From Candidatus Brachythrix odensensis (lineage in GTDB: Bacteria > Chloroflexota > Anaerolineae > J036 > Brachytrichaceae), in contig JADKDT010000008.1 in NCBI GenBank assembly GCA_016714465.1, positions 62,001-126,000 of the forward strand: 64,000 nucleotides of DNA, read 5' to 3'. The notes under the pieces are model-generated. The model had not been told where the DNA came from. It saw only the letters and a program-made list of their open reading frames with translations, and did not search any database. Below are positions 20,296 to 29,420 of the stretch, in pieces. Within the stretch, counting starts at the first letter, position 1. Each line of letters opens with the position of its first letter. Position numbers and translations under genes: made by a program.

Positions 20296-20342
20296 GGCGC
20301 GACTCCAGTCCCCGCGCTTCGCGCGGAGATCCCAATCTCGCC
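20296..20342. repeat. Imperfect member of the hairpin family
   Basis: Arms GGCGCGACTCCAGTCCCCGCGC (positions 20296-20317) and 20321-20342 pair at the tip (CCGCGC-TTC-GCGCGG) and at the base, but carry several uncompensated mismatches in the middle. It lies between uxuA and the NHL gene and looks like a decaying copy. Confidence 0.45.
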
Positions 20343-20350
20343 AGATGTTG

Positions 20351-21352
20351 TTAGGATGGCCGCAAGCCTCGTTCGCTTTTGATGGACTCAATTAACCCGC
20401 GCATGAAGCCGATGGCGAACAGCTTGCCGCGGACCATGTAGCCCGGATTGTCGTTCGACTCGCCCTCCATCGTGGGCGCGTGATCGGGCCGCATGGGACC
20501 GTCGAAGCCAATGTCAAAATACGCCCGCATGGCGTCAACCATATCCGTCTTGCCCTCGTCGTGAAATGTCTCCTCAAATGCGGGCACACTTCCCCGCACG
20601 TCCCGGAAGTGGGCAAAAAAGATCTTGCCGCGCCGCCCGAAATGGCGGATCGCGTTTGGCACATCGACATTGCCCATCGCCGCGAAGTTGCCCTGGCAGA
20701 ACGTGATGCCGTTGCTCGGGCTGTCGGCCAGGTCGAGCACCCGGTTGAAGGCGTCCACATCCCGCATGATTCGGGCGAGACCCAGGACCGGCGACATCGG
20801 CGGGTCGTCCGGATGCAGCGCAAGTTTTACCCGGGCGGCCTCGGCGACGGGCAGTACTCGCTTGAGGAAATACGCGAAGTTGTCCCACATCTGGGCGTCG
20901 GTGGTCTCGCCCACATAGGTGTTTGGCGCGTTGGCCAGATCGGCGGCATCGAAACGGGTAACCAGCGCGTCGCCGCGGCCGCGGACCGCGGTCGATGTCC
21001 TCAGCCAGTTGAAGACCGCCATGAAGTTGTAGCAGTAGATCGGGATACCCGCCCGGCCCATGTTGCTGATCGTCTCGCACACCCGATCGAGGTCCTCATC
21101 CCGGCCCGGCAGGCCGAGCGTGATGCGGTCGGAGAGCTGATAACCCTCGATGACCGACAGAGTCAGCCCGGCGGCCTCAACCCGCTTGCGCAAATGCAGG
21201 ATGTCCAGATAGGCCCAGCCCGGCGCCTGTACCCGCTCGGGCGCCATCGTCACGCCGGTCATCGTGGTGACCACGTCGGTCATGCCAAGCTGCCTCGCCA
21301 GGCGCAGGTCTGTTTCGGCCAACGGCCGGGAAACCATCGCAAGTTTCACCAT
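20351..21352 (-). CDS. uxuA: Mannonate dehydratase
   Basis: 333 residues with a TIM-barrel fold. Visible family motifs are KLALHPDDPP, the metal-site CQGNFAAMG (Cys/Gly region), KIFFAHFRDVRG and GPMRPDHAPTM. It dehydrates D-mannonate to 2-keto-3-deoxygluconate in glucuronate breakdown. The ATG at 21352 has GGGAG upstream. It is grouped with an NHL propeller and a DUF4432 epimerase-like protein on the same strand, which suggests a small sugar-acid utilisation group; no kinase or aldolase is next to it, although a DHDPS-like gene lies at 35.8-36.7 kb. Confidence 0.88.
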   Translation of the reverse strand: MVKLAMVSRPLAETDLRLARQLGMTDVVTTMTGVTMAPERVQAPGWAYLDILHLRKRVEAAGLTLSVIEGYQLSDRITLGLPGRDEDLDRVCETISNMGRAGIPIYCYNFMAVFNWLRTSTAVRGRGDALVTRFDAADLANAPNTYVGETTDAQMWDNFAYFLKRVLPVAEAARVKLALHPDDPPMSPVLGLARIMRDVDAFNRVLDLADSPSNGITFCQGNFAAMGNVDVPNAIRHFGRRGKIFFAHFRDVRGSVPAFEETFHDEGKTDMVDAMRAYFDIGFDGPMRPDHAPTMEGESNDNPGYMVRGKLFAIGFMRGLIESIKSERGLRPS

Positions 21353-21373
21353 GTCACTCCCTCGTGGACTGGG

Positions 21374-21450
21374 TGTTCACCACAAAGGCACAAAGACACA
21401 AAGAAATACAACCTCATTCTTGGTGTCCTTTGTGCCTTTATGGTGAATAC
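21374..21450. repeat. Inverted repeat of the CACCACAAAGGCACAAAG type
   Basis: TTCACCACAAAGGCACAAAG (21376-21395) and its near-complement ending TTTGTGCCTTTATGGTGAA (up to about 21447) face each other across about 30 bp, with two or three mismatches. This A-rich sequence stands out in G+C-rich surroundings. Similar elements are known from many bacterial genomes, including Chloroflexota and Planctomycetota. It lies between the DUF4432 gene and uxuA. Confidence 0.65.
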
Positions 21451-21488
21451 CGATGAAGGTCGGTCCGCCTATACCACTCGTCAACGGG

Positions 21489-22570
21489 TCAGGTCGCCGA
21501 CGCGACCTTGGCGTCCAACGCCGCAATGTCTTCTTCCCCATCGAGAACGGCGATCTCGAGGTGGAAGTCGCGAACCTCGCCCGGTTGAATGTGCTTGAGA
21601 TACCCGTTCTTGCGGTTCCACGCCCGGCCCAGCATGCTGACGTTGCCCGGCTCGATGCCGGTGACATAGGTCCCTTGCTCAAAGTGGCGCCATTGGTTGA
21701 GCAGCGGCATCTCGGCCTGCGGAAACGTCCACGACAGGCCCAGCTTCAGCCCGTCGTTGACCAGGCCCACGGTCACGTTGCCGTTGGCGTCGGCGCGCGG
21801 GCGATGAACAAACACCCCGCCGTCAGGCTTGGGCGCGGGCGCATCGGCGTAGGTGTAACGCTCCGGAGCAGCGAGGTTGTCATCCTTGGAGTCAGTCGTC
21901 TGTGCGCTGTTGATGGCGATCCGGGTGCCTTGATCCAATACCGGGAATCCGGGATTGCAGTGGTAGACAAACATGAGCGGCGCGGGCCGGATGCCGAGAT
22001 TCTCGATCCGGTCATGGATCTTGACGCTGCGCTGGCCCAGGACGGTCGTGATCTCGCGGGTGAGCTCGAGGTTGACCCCGAAGGGCACGGTCTCGCGGAC
22101 CTTGCCCCGAATCCGGATGACGTAATCGTCGCCCTCCCAGTTCGCATCGGCGCTCACATTCCGAGCCGGGAGGAAGGACAGCCGCCCGTGCAGTCCAAGC
22201 TCCTCGTTTTCTTCCAGCGGGTCCACCTCTGGATGACCGGTGAAGGTCATCCCGCAGGTCAGGACCAGGCCGCCATAAAAGCCGCGCAGCCAGCCGCTGC
22301 CCTTGGGCTCGTAGAAGGAAGGACCGACATCGCCGGTGCTGCTGCGGAAACACAGCGACATGCCCTTGTAGGTCGCGCTGGAGATGTCGAGCGCGCGGCC
22401 GGGCAGGACCGAGAAGGACAGCCCCGACGCGTTGAAACTTCGAGCAGGTCAGCCCCGCGCTCGCGGCCCTCGACGAGCTCGGCCTTGCGCACACTCGCCA
22501 ATTGGCTCATGTCGCCGGTCCGATCCAGAAGCTGCTGCTTGGTGAAATGCTTCCCGAATAGCTTTGGCAT
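21489..22570 (-). CDS. DUF4432 / aldose-1-epimerase-like protein, frameshifted
   Basis: About 360 residues. The N-terminus (MPKLFGKHFTKQQLLDRTGD, 22570 to about 22440) and the main body (about 22435 to 21489) are in different frames; the joined reading FNASGLSFSVLPGRALDISS shows one indel near 22435. The body has GLVLTCGMTFTGHP, LGLHGRLSFLPA and MFVYHCNPGFPVLD, fitting the DUF4432 group of the galactose-mutarotase superfamily. Members are thought to act on sugars, possibly epimerising or binding uronates. It precedes uxuA on the same strand. Confidence 0.75.
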
Positions 22571-22576
22571 GAGGCG

Positions 22577-22582
22577 AGTTTA
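22577..22582 (-). promoter_or_regulatory. -10 box TAAACT, leaderless DUF4432 gene
   Basis: On the minus strand TAAACT ends 6 nt before ATG 22570. It matches the consensus only partly, but the spacing fits the other leaderless genes here. Confidence 0.35.
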
Positions 22583-22643
22583 CAGGCGAGTTGCTTTTGC
22601 GGCGCGTGGGCGTATCGTTGTCCGAATCGGGCGATTGACGCGA

Positions 22644-22676
22644 AGATGGGCTCCACCTTGAAGGTGGAGCCCATCT
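22644..22676. repeat. Hairpin in a divergent promoter region
   Basis: Arms 22644-22657 and 22663-22676 (AGATGGGCTCCACC / GGTGGAGCCCATCT) pair perfectly around TTGAA. It lies upstream of both flanking genes, seven bases before the -10 box of the protease gene, so it cannot be a 3' terminator of either. Confidence 0.6.
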
Positions 22677-22682
22677 GGAAGC

Positions 22683-22688
22683 TAGAAT
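22683..22688 (+). promoter_or_regulatory. -10 box TAGAAT, leaderless M16C protease gene
   Basis: TAGAAT ends 6 nt before ATG 22695. The corresponding -35 region would overlap the hairpin at 22644-22676. Confidence 0.5.
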
Positions 22689-22694
22689 GCCCGT

Positions 22695-25604
22695 ATGACC
22701 CACGGATTCGAACTCCTGCGCGAAGAAACTGTCACCGAGCTCAATGCCAAGGCGTATTTGTATCGCCATCGCAAGACCGGCGCCGAGCTGCTCTCCGTCG
22801 TCAACGACGATGAGAATAAGTCGTTCTCGATCGCCTTTGCCACGCCACCCGAGGACTCGACCGGGCTGCCCCACATCATGGAGCACAGTGTGTTGTGCGG
22901 GTCGCGCAAGTATCCGGTAAAAGAGCCTTTCGTCGAGCTGCTCAAGAGCTCATTGGCCTCCTTTGTCAATGCCTCGACCTATCCCGACAAAACGATATAT
23001 CCCCTTGCCAGCACCAACCTGCAGGATTATTACAACCTGCTCGACGTATATCTCGACGCGGTTTTTTACCCGCGCCTGACCCCGAGCACACTGCAGCAGG
23101 AAGGCTGGCACTACGAGCTGGACGATGCGTCAGGCGAGATGCTCTACAAAGGCGTGGTCTTCAACGAGATGAAAGGAAATTACTCGTCGGGTGACGGCGT
23201 GGCAAGCTCGCGTTCGATGGAGACCCTGCTGCCCGACACCATCTATGGCGTTGACTCAGGCGGTGACCCGAAGGACATTCCGAATTTGACCTGGGCGCAA
23301 TTCAGCGCCTTTCACAAGCGTTTCTACCATCCGTCAAATGCGCGAATCTGGATGTCGGGTGATGACGATCCACAACGCCGGCTGGAGATCCTCGACGGCT
23401 GGCTGAGCGCCTTCGAGCGCGCCGACGCCAAGGCTGATATCCCTCTCCAGCCCCGCTTCGACGCCCCGCGCCGGCTCGCCATGGGCTATGACGCCGGCGA
23501 CGAAAACGAAGACAGCCCGCGCGCCTTTGTGATCGTAAACTGGCTGACCGACGAGACGCTTAACCCCGAAGCGATGATGGCGCTCACGATGCTGGAGTAC
23601 ATCCTGGTCTCAACCCCCGCCTCGCCATTGCGCCAGGCGCTGCTTGCAAGCGGGCTTGGCGAGGATCTGGCCGGCGATGGCTTTGTCGACGCCATTCGGC
23701 AATCGATGTTCGGGGTCGGACTCAAGAACGCAAGAGCCGCGGACGCCGGCGCCATCGAGGACCTGATTCTCGGCGCCCTGCGCCGGTTGGCCGACGACGG
23801 GATCGACCAGGATATGGTCGATGCCGCCCTCAACATGATCGAGTTCCGCCTGCGCGAGATGAACACGGGCCGTTATCCGCGCGGGCTTGCGATGTCAGTC
23901 GCCGCCCTGAGCACCTGGCTATATGGCGGCGACCCGCTGGCGTCCCTGCGTTACGAAGGCCCCATCGCCATGGTCAAAGCCGCCCTGGCCCGCGGCGAGC
24001 GCTATTTCGAGTCCCTGATCCGCACCCGCCTGCTGGACAACCCGCATCGGGTCACCCTGCTGCTGCGGCCCGACCCGACTCTGCGCGCCCGCGAGGACGC
24101 CGCCGAGAGCGACCGTCTGGCCAAGGCCCGCGCCGCCATGACCCAGTCAGAAGTGGACGCCGTCATCGCAAACACGCACGGCCTGCGGGCGCGCCAGGCT
24201 GCCCCCGACAGCCCCGAAGCGCTGGCCACCATCCCAGCCCTCAAGCCCGAAGACCTGGAGCGCGCAATCCGCCAGGTTCCCGGCGAGCTGCGCGACCTGG
24301 ACGGCACAACGCTCTTCCACCACGATTTGTTCACCAACGGCATTGCCTATGTCGATCTGGCCTTCGACGCCGCCGCTCTGGCGCCAGAGGATGTGCCGTT
24401 TCTTGGATTGCTCGGCCGAATCCTGCTCGAGATGGGCACGGCGACCGAGGACTACACCACCCTCGCCCGGCGCATTCGGCGGCTGACCGGCGGCATCACT
24501 TCAACCGGCTTTCACGGCGTGCCGCGCGGCGGACAGCGCGCCCAGTCTCGCAGTATTCTGCGGGCCAAGGCTACGACCGAACGGGCCGGCCCGCTGTTTG
24601 AGATCCTACGCGATATCCTGCTCTCGGCGCGGACCGACAACCGCGAGCGCCTGCGTCAGATCGTGATCGAAGAGAAAGCCCGTCTGGAGGGCAACCTGCT
24701 CCCAAGCGGGCATGGTTACGTTCTGTCCCGGCTTGGCGCGCAGTATTCGCCCGCCGACTGGGTGGCCGAGCAGGCCAGCGGATTCGCCGGGCTGGCCTTT
24801 CTGCGCGACCTGGCCAATCAGATCGACACGGATTGGCCGCGCGTGCAGGCCCGCGTCGAGGCGGTCAAGACCGCTGTCATCAACAGGTCCGGGCTGATCT
24901 TGAACGTCACCCTGGACGCCCAACGCTGGACGTCTATTCAACCCCTGGCCGAAGCGTTCCTGGCCAGTCTGCCTTCCCAGGCCGGCGTCCGCCCGCGCCC
25001 GCGCTACACCCTGCCCCGGGTCAATGAAGCCTTCAGCTTGCCCAGCCAGGTCAACTACGTCGGCAAGGCCGCCCGGCTCTATGACCACGGCTATGCGCTG
25101 CATGGTTCGGCGATGGTGGCCTCCAAGTATCGCACAACCCATCTCTGGGAGCGGGTGCGGGTGATGGGCGGCGCATACGGTGGAATGTGCCGTTTTGACC
25201 CGCTCTCGGGCGTCTTTACCTTCGTGTCCTATCGTGATCCCAATTTGCTGGGCACCTTGGCCAACTACGACGCGAGCGGGGCGTTCCTGCGCGAGCATGA
25301 GGTCAGCGCCTCCGAGGTCGGCCGGACCATCGTGGGGGTCATCGGCGAGCTGGATGCGTATCTGCTGCCGGATGCCAGGGGCTTTACGGCGCTTCAACGG
25401 CACCTGCTCAACCAGACACCAGAGTACCGCCAGAAGTTGCGGGATGAGGTGTTGTCGACGACCGCCCGAGACCTGATCCAATTCGCAGACGCCCTCGACG
25501 CGGTGCGCGACCACGGCACGGTCGTAGTCCTGGGCGGGCCCGGCAGCATTGATGCGGCCAATGCCGCCAGGCCGGACTTCCTGATCGTCGATCGACTTCT
25601 GTAG
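22695..25604 (+). CDS. Presequence-protease-like M16C metallopeptidase
   Basis: 969 residues, the usual length of PreP/M16C enzymes that build the whole cavity from one chain. The inverted zinc motif is HIMEHSVLCGSRKYP (His-x2-Glu-His, about residues 56-60) followed by KSSLASFVNASTYPDKTIYP; the second metal glutamate is in GVVFNEMKGNYSS. The four M16 domains follow, with the M16C-associated region around 480-720. Such enzymes degrade short peptides in the cytosol. No signal peptide. It converges on korB across an intrinsic terminator. Confidence 0.92.
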   Translation: MTHGFELLREETVTELNAKAYLYRHRKTGAELLSVVNDDENKSFSIAFATPPEDSTGLPHIMEHSVLCGSRKYPVKEPFVELLKSSLASFVNASTYPDKTIYPLASTNLQDYYNLLDVYLDAVFYPRLTPSTLQQEGWHYELDDASGEMLYKGVVFNEMKGNYSSGDGVASSRSMETLLPDTIYGVDSGGDPKDIPNLTWAQFSAFHKRFYHPSNARIWMSGDDDPQRRLEILDGWLSAFERADAKADIPLQPRFDAPRRLAMGYDAGDENEDSPRAFVIVNWLTDETLNPEAMMALTMLEYILVSTPASPLRQALLASGLGEDLAGDGFVDAIRQSMFGVGLKNARAADAGAIEDLILGALRRLADDGIDQDMVDAALNMIEFRLREMNTGRYPRGLAMSVAALSTWLYGGDPLASLRYEGPIAMVKAALARGERYFESLIRTRLLDNPHRVTLLLRPDPTLRAREDAAESDRLAKARAAMTQSEVDAVIANTHGLRARQAAPDSPEALATIPALKPEDLERAIRQVPGELRDLDGTTLFHHDLFTNGIAYVDLAFDAAALAPEDVPFLGLLGRILLEMGTATEDYTTLARRIRRLTGGITSTGFHGVPRGGQRAQSRSILRAKATTERAGPLFEILRDILLSARTDNRERLRQIVIEEKARLEGNLLPSGHGYVLSRLGAQYSPADWVAEQASGFAGLAFLRDLANQIDTDWPRVQARVEAVKTAVINRSGLILNVTLDAQRWTSIQPLAEAFLASLPSQAGVRPRPRYTLPRVNEAFSLPSQVNYVGKAARLYDHGYALHGSAMVASKYRTTHLWERVRVMGGAYGGMCRFDPLSGVFTFVSYRDPNLLGTLANYDASGAFLREHEVSASEVGRTIVGVIGELDAYLLPDARGFTALQRHLLNQTPEYRQKLRDEVLSTTARDLIQFADALDAVRDHGTVVVLGGPGSIDAANAARPDFLIVDRLL

Positions 25605-25610
25605 AGAAAT

Positions 25611-25649
25611 CAAAAACGCACCGTGGGTTTCGCCCATGGTGCGTTTTTG
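25611..25649. terminator. Bidirectional intrinsic terminator
   Basis: CAAAAACGCACCGTGGG (25611-25627) pairs with CCCATGGTGCGTTTTTG (25633-25649), with one G-T pair. The A5 and T5 runs at the ends give a U-tract in both directions. It lies between convergent genes (stops 25604 and 25665). Confidence 0.8.
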
Positions 25650-25664
25650 GAACTCCCTACGGAG

Positions 25665-26727
25665 TTATTTCATCGATGCCATGAGCTTGTCCAGCGTCGC
25701 GCGCGCAGGACGGGTCTTGGCCTCGGGCAGGAGCGACAGGGGCACATCGCCCAGGCGCTCGACCTCGGCCAGGCTGGGGCGGCTCTGGTCAAGGTAGATC
25801 AGACCGGTAACAAACCGCTGCTTCAGCCGCGCGTCCTCGAGCAGGCGGATCGCGGCGGCCCGATCTGTCGGATCGTGCTTGCCGCTGTCCAGTTTCTGCA
25901 GCACGATGCTGCCGCCGTCATGCATCGTCACTTCGCGCGTCTCGCCTTCCTTGTAGTCGACGGTGATCTGCTCGCGCGGGAGAACGAAGGTGAAGTCGTT
26001 GACAACTTCGCCATGGCTGCGGCCCCAGGCGTAGCTCTTGCTGCTGTCGTCCTTGTTGTTGAAGGTCACGCACGGGCTGATGATGTCAAGGATGGCTGTG
26101 CCGCGATGGGCGAAGGCGGCCTTGATCAGCATCCGAACCTGCTTGGGATCGCCGGCGAATGAGCGCGCGACGAAACCGCAATCCGAGATGATCGCCTCGA
26201 GACACAGGTCAATCGGCGGCATCTCGTTCGGGGCGGGCTGGTGCTTCAACTCCTGACCCAGGTCGGCGGTCGCCGAGAACTGTCCCTTGGTCAGGCCGCA
26301 CCCCGTTATTCTCGATGATGTAAACCATTTCGACGTTGCGTCGCACAACGTTCTTGAACTGGCTCAGGCCGATCGAGCCGGTGTCCCCGTCGCCGCTGAC
26401 GGCGACGGCGTTGACCAGGTGGTTGGCCATCAGCGCGCCGGTCGCCACCGAGGGCATGCGCCCGTGCAGGGTGTTGAAGGCGTGCGACCGATTCAGGAAA
26501 TAGGCCGGGCTCTTGGACGAGCAACCGATCCCGCTGAGCTTGATCAACTTCTCGGGCTGAATTCCATATTCATAGCAAGCTTCGATGATCGAGGCCGAGA
26601 TCGCATCGTGGCCGCAGCCATTGCACAGCGTCGATTCGAGGCCCTTGTAGTCGGTCTTGCCCAGACCGATGGCGTTCACGGCGGGCTTGGCGGCGGCGGG
26701 CGGCGGCATGGAAGGAAGGGGAGGCAT
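25665..26727 (-). CDS. korB: 2-oxoacid:ferredoxin oxidoreductase, beta subunit, frameshifted
   Basis: About 353 residues. The first 150 (26727 to about 26305) show the TPP-binding domain: STLCNGCGHDAISA, GIGCSSKSPAYF, AVSGDGDTGSIGLSQFKNVVRRN and YIIENNG. The rest (about 26300 to 25665) continues in another frame with LTKGQFSATADLGQ and ILDIISPCVTFNN. One indel near 26300, at a short C/G run, separates them. With the alpha subunit it oxidises 2-oxoglutarate (or a related 2-oxoacid) to the acyl-CoA and reduces ferredoxin. AAGGAG upstream of ATG 26727 overlaps the end of korA. Confidence 0.88.
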
Positions 26728-26742
26728 GTTTCTGGTCTCCTT

Positions 26743-28575
26743 TTAGTGTTCGCGGGCCAGCAGGCTTTCGGACACCCAGCGGGCTGTGAGAGGCAGGCCG
26801 TCGCAAAGGTTCAACGGCAGAACCTTGGCCGCCATTTCGGGCATTTCGAGTCGGACCAGATCGCACAATTGGGCGTGCTGGCTCAACTCGACAACGTAGA
26901 CACGTTTGTGGCGGGCGACAAATTCGTTGACGCTCTCCGCCAGGGGCAGCGCGCGCGGGCGCAGGAAGCTCGTCTTGACGCCCTTCTTCGCAAGAATGGC
27001 GCGGGCCTCATCGATGGCCGGCGTGGCCGAGCCATACCCGATGATGCCGATCTCGGCACCCTCGACCTCGTCAACCACGGGCTGGGGGCAGATCTTCCGG
27101 GCGGTTTCATGCTTGCGATCCAGGCGCTCGAGGTTACGCACCCAGTCGTCGGGCCGTTCGCTGTAGGAGGCCTTTTCGTTGTGGCCGGTGCCGCGGGCAA
27201 AGTATGCGGCCAGCGGATGGTCGGTGCCCGGCAGGGTGCGGTAGCCGATCCCGTCGCCGTCGACGTCCTTGTAGCGGGCGAAACCGCCCAGTCGTTCCAG
27301 GTCCGCGGCATTCAGGACCTTGCCCCGGTCCAGCGGCATGTCTGGATAATCGAAGGGCTTGCTCATCCACTGATTCATCCCGATGTCCAGGTCGCTGGCC
27401 ACAAAGACCGGGGTTTGCAGCCGCTCCGCGATGTCAAAGGACTTCCAGCCGAACTCGAAGCACTCGTACACATCGCCGGGCATCAGCACAACCTGCTTGG
27501 TATCGCCGTGCCCGAGGAAATACAGCTTGAGCAAGTCGCCCTGTGAGACACGCGTTGGCAGGCCGGTGCTCGGACCCATCCGGGTCACGTCCCAGATCAC
27601 GGCTGGGATCTCGGCGAAATAGCCCAGGCCGGAGAACTCGGCCATTAGCGATATGCCGGGGCCGGAGGTGCTGGTCATGGCGCGCGCGCCCGCCCAACCC
27701 GCGCCCAGGACCATGCCCAACGCAGCAAGTTCGTCTTCCGACTGGACAATCGCGTAGGTCGGCTTGCCCGTCTCGGCATCGGTGCGCAGGCGCGGCAGAT
27801 ACTCGTTGAGCCCGTCGGCCAGCGAGGTCGCCGGGGTGATCGGATACCAGGCCACGAAGGTCACGCCGCCATATACCGAACCCAGGGCGGCGGCCATATT
27901 GCCGTCGACCATGATCATGCCCTCGGTCTTGGACTCCGGCAGGCGCTCGACCCGATACGGATCGGTCTTCTTCAGGTTGAGGCCCGCCCACTCATAGGCG
28001 GCGTTCACGACCGCCATGTTGGTGGCCACAGCCTTGGTCTTGTTGCGGAACTGCCAGGCCAGGGCCGACTCGATGTCGGCGAGGTCGATGGTCAGCAGCC
28101 AGCTCAGCACGCCGACATAAACCATGTTGGCGATGTAGCTCTTGAGTTTCGGATCGACATCGGCGGCCTGCGACAGCTTCTTAACCGGCATCGGGTAATA
28201 GATGACGTCGGTCCGGCTGAGGGCCATCTTGGTGTCATCCGGGTAGAGGAACGCCCCACCCGGGGCCAGCCGGGCCAGGTCCTCGACCGCGGTGGTCTGG
28301 TTCATGGCGATGGTCAACTCGGCGGAGTCACGCCGGGCGATCCAGCCGTCGGCGCTCACGCGCACGCTGTACCAGGTCGGCAGACCCTGAATGTTCGATG
28401 GGAAGAGGTTTTTGCCGCTGACCGGCAGGCCCATCTTGAACAAGGCTCGCAGGATCGTGGCATTCGCAGTCTGGCTGCCGCTGCCGTTCTTGGTGCCCAC
28501 CATAATGGTGAAATCATTCACCACGGCGGCGCGCTCAGTTGGCGTTTGAGCGACTTCGTGTTCAGCTGTGCTCAT
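26743..28575 (-). CDS. korA: 2-oxoacid:acceptor oxidoreductase, fused gamma-alpha subunit
   Basis: 610 residues. The N-terminal 190 residues form the gamma (CoA-side) domain: FTIMVGTKNGSGSQTANATILRA. After that comes the pyrimidine-binding alpha domain (GVTFVAWYPITPATSLADGL, STSGPGISLMAEFSGLGYFAEIP) and the C-terminal transketolase-like domain. This fused layout is the KorA/OorA-type seen in aerobic and anaerobic bacteria. ATG 28575 has a strong AAGGAG 6 nt upstream. korB follows after 15 nt. An FCD-type regulator gene lies immediately upstream on the same strand. Confidence 0.9.
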   Translation of the reverse strand: MSTAEHEVAQTPTERAAVVNDFTIMVGTKNGSGSQTANATILRALFKMGLPVSGKNLFPSNIQGLPTWYSVRVSADGWIARRDSAELTIAMNQTTAVEDLARLAPGGAFLYPDDTKMALSRTDVIYYPMPVKKLSQAADVDPKLKSYIANMVYVGVLSWLLTIDLADIESALAWQFRNKTKAVATNMAVVNAAYEWAGLNLKKTDPYRVERLPESKTEGMIMVDGNMAAALGSVYGGVTFVAWYPITPATSLADGLNEYLPRLRTDAETGKPTYAIVQSEDELAALGMVLGAGWAGARAMTSTSGPGISLMAEFSGLGYFAEIPAVIWDVTRMGPSTGLPTRVSQGDLLKLYFLGHGDTKQVVLMPGDVYECFEFGWKSFDIAERLQTPVFVASDLDIGMNQWMSKPFDYPDMPLDRGKVLNAADLERLGGFARYKDVDGDGIGYRTLPGTDHPLAAYFARGTGHNEKASYSERPDDWVRNLERLDRKHETARKICPQPVVDEVEGAEIGIIGYGSATPAIDEARAILAKKGVKTSFLRPRALPLAESVNEFVARHKRVYVVELSQHAQLCDLVRLEMPEMAAKVLPLNLCDGLPLTARWVSESLLAREH

Positions 28576-28597
28576 GTAGTCTCCTTGGACAAGCCCG

Positions 28598-28631
28598 CGC
28601 CTGCGCATCCCGGCGCCGATTCGCGCAGGCG
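28598..28631. terminator. 9-bp hairpin between regulator and korA
   Basis: CGCCTGCGC (28598-28606) pairs with GCGCAGGCG (28623-28631). It lies directly after the regulator stop codon (28632-28634) and before korA on the same strand. It may weaken read-through into korAB. Confidence 0.45.
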
Positions 28632-29333
28632 TTACAACGATGTATTTGGCGCGGCGCTCCGCACCTGCAGCAATCGGGTGTGCTCGACGAGAGCGGTGTA
28701 GCCCGCGTCAAAATCGCCGGCGCAGATCGCGTCGACCATCTTCTGGTGATAGCGCCACACGGCGGTCAGGTAGTCGTACTCCGCATAACGATTAAGTTCA
28801 ATAGCTTCGTAGGCCTCCCAGTAGGCTTCAAGAATTCCCCGGACAAAGGCATTGTCCAGGCGGCGAAAGATTGCCAGGTGCAGCTGGCGATGCTCTGCGT
28901 GCGGAATCTGAACGGGCGTGCCTTCCAACTTCGCCCAGGCCGCGCGCATGAGATCCTGCAGAAGGACATGGTCATCGGCGGTGAGAAGGGCAGCCGCCTC
29001 ATGCCAGAACCCGAACTCAACATGGGTCCGGAGCAGACTGAATTGGTCGAAGTAGGCCGGATCGATTGCCAGTGCGTAAAGCAGGCTCAGCCGCACGGCC
29101 GGGAGGAACTCATACGGCGCGTGCCGAATCCCGGTGCGCGGGCGCACGTCGACAAAACCCAGGGCACGGGCGACCTCGAGTTGCTCGCGCAATTTGCCGA
29201 TGCTGACATCCATCGCCCCGCTCAATTCGGTCAGGGGCGGGATGGCTTCGCTCAGGGCTTTGCCGTTCAACCCTTGGCGGTGCTTCGCCAGATACTGCAG
29301 CAATTCGGTCTCGAGTCGTTTGAGTTCCATCAT
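28632..29333 (-). CDS. GntR/FadR-type (FCD domain) transcriptional regulator
   Basis: 233 residues. Residues 1-75 look like a winged helix (LETELLQYLAKHRQGLNGKALSEAIPPLTELSGAMDVSIGKLREQLEVARALGFV, quoted in part: TELSGAMDVSIGKLREQLE). Residues 85-225 are all-helical and fit the FCD ligand domain, with His residues in AEHRQLHLAIFRRL and YHQKMVDAI that could bind metal. It sits just upstream of korAB, so it probably senses an organic acid and controls the 2-oxoacid oxidoreductase and itself. The helix-turn-helix is divergent from typical GntR sequences. Confidence 0.72.
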   Translation of the reverse strand: MMELKRLETELLQYLAKHRQGLNGKALSEAIPPLTELSGAMDVSIGKLREQLEVARALGFVDVRPRTGIRHAPYEFLPAVRLSLLYALAIDPAYFDQFSLLRTHVEFGFWHEAAALLTADDHVLLQDLMRAAWAKLEGTPVQIPHAEHRQLHLAIFRRLDNAFVRGILEAYWEAYEAIELNRYAEYDYLTAVWRYHQKMVDAICAGDFDAGYTALVEHTRLLQVRSAAPNTSL

Positions 29334-29343
29334 GGGAACTACC

Positions 29344-29370
29344 CATCCGATTGTTACGATTCATCGGATG
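29344..29370. promoter_or_regulatory. Candidate operator (inverted repeat CATCCGAT-N11-ATCGGATG)
   Basis: Eight-base arms at 29344-29351 and 29363-29370 lie 11-37 bp upstream of the regulator start. The region is A+T-richer than its surroundings. The placement suggests autoregulation by the FCD protein. Confidence 0.45.
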
Positions 29371-29420
29371 AATAGGATTAAAGGATTGTATTCAGTAGCC
29401 GCGATTTGTCAAGGGGGACC

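Noticed and set aside
20480..21598. 372-residue plus-strand frame over uxuA
   Set aside because: Runs antisense through uxuA and the inverted repeat; uxuA motifs are convincing.
24606..25637. 343-residue open frame antisense to the M16C protease
   Set aside because: Shadow frame covering the terminator; the protease is clearly real.
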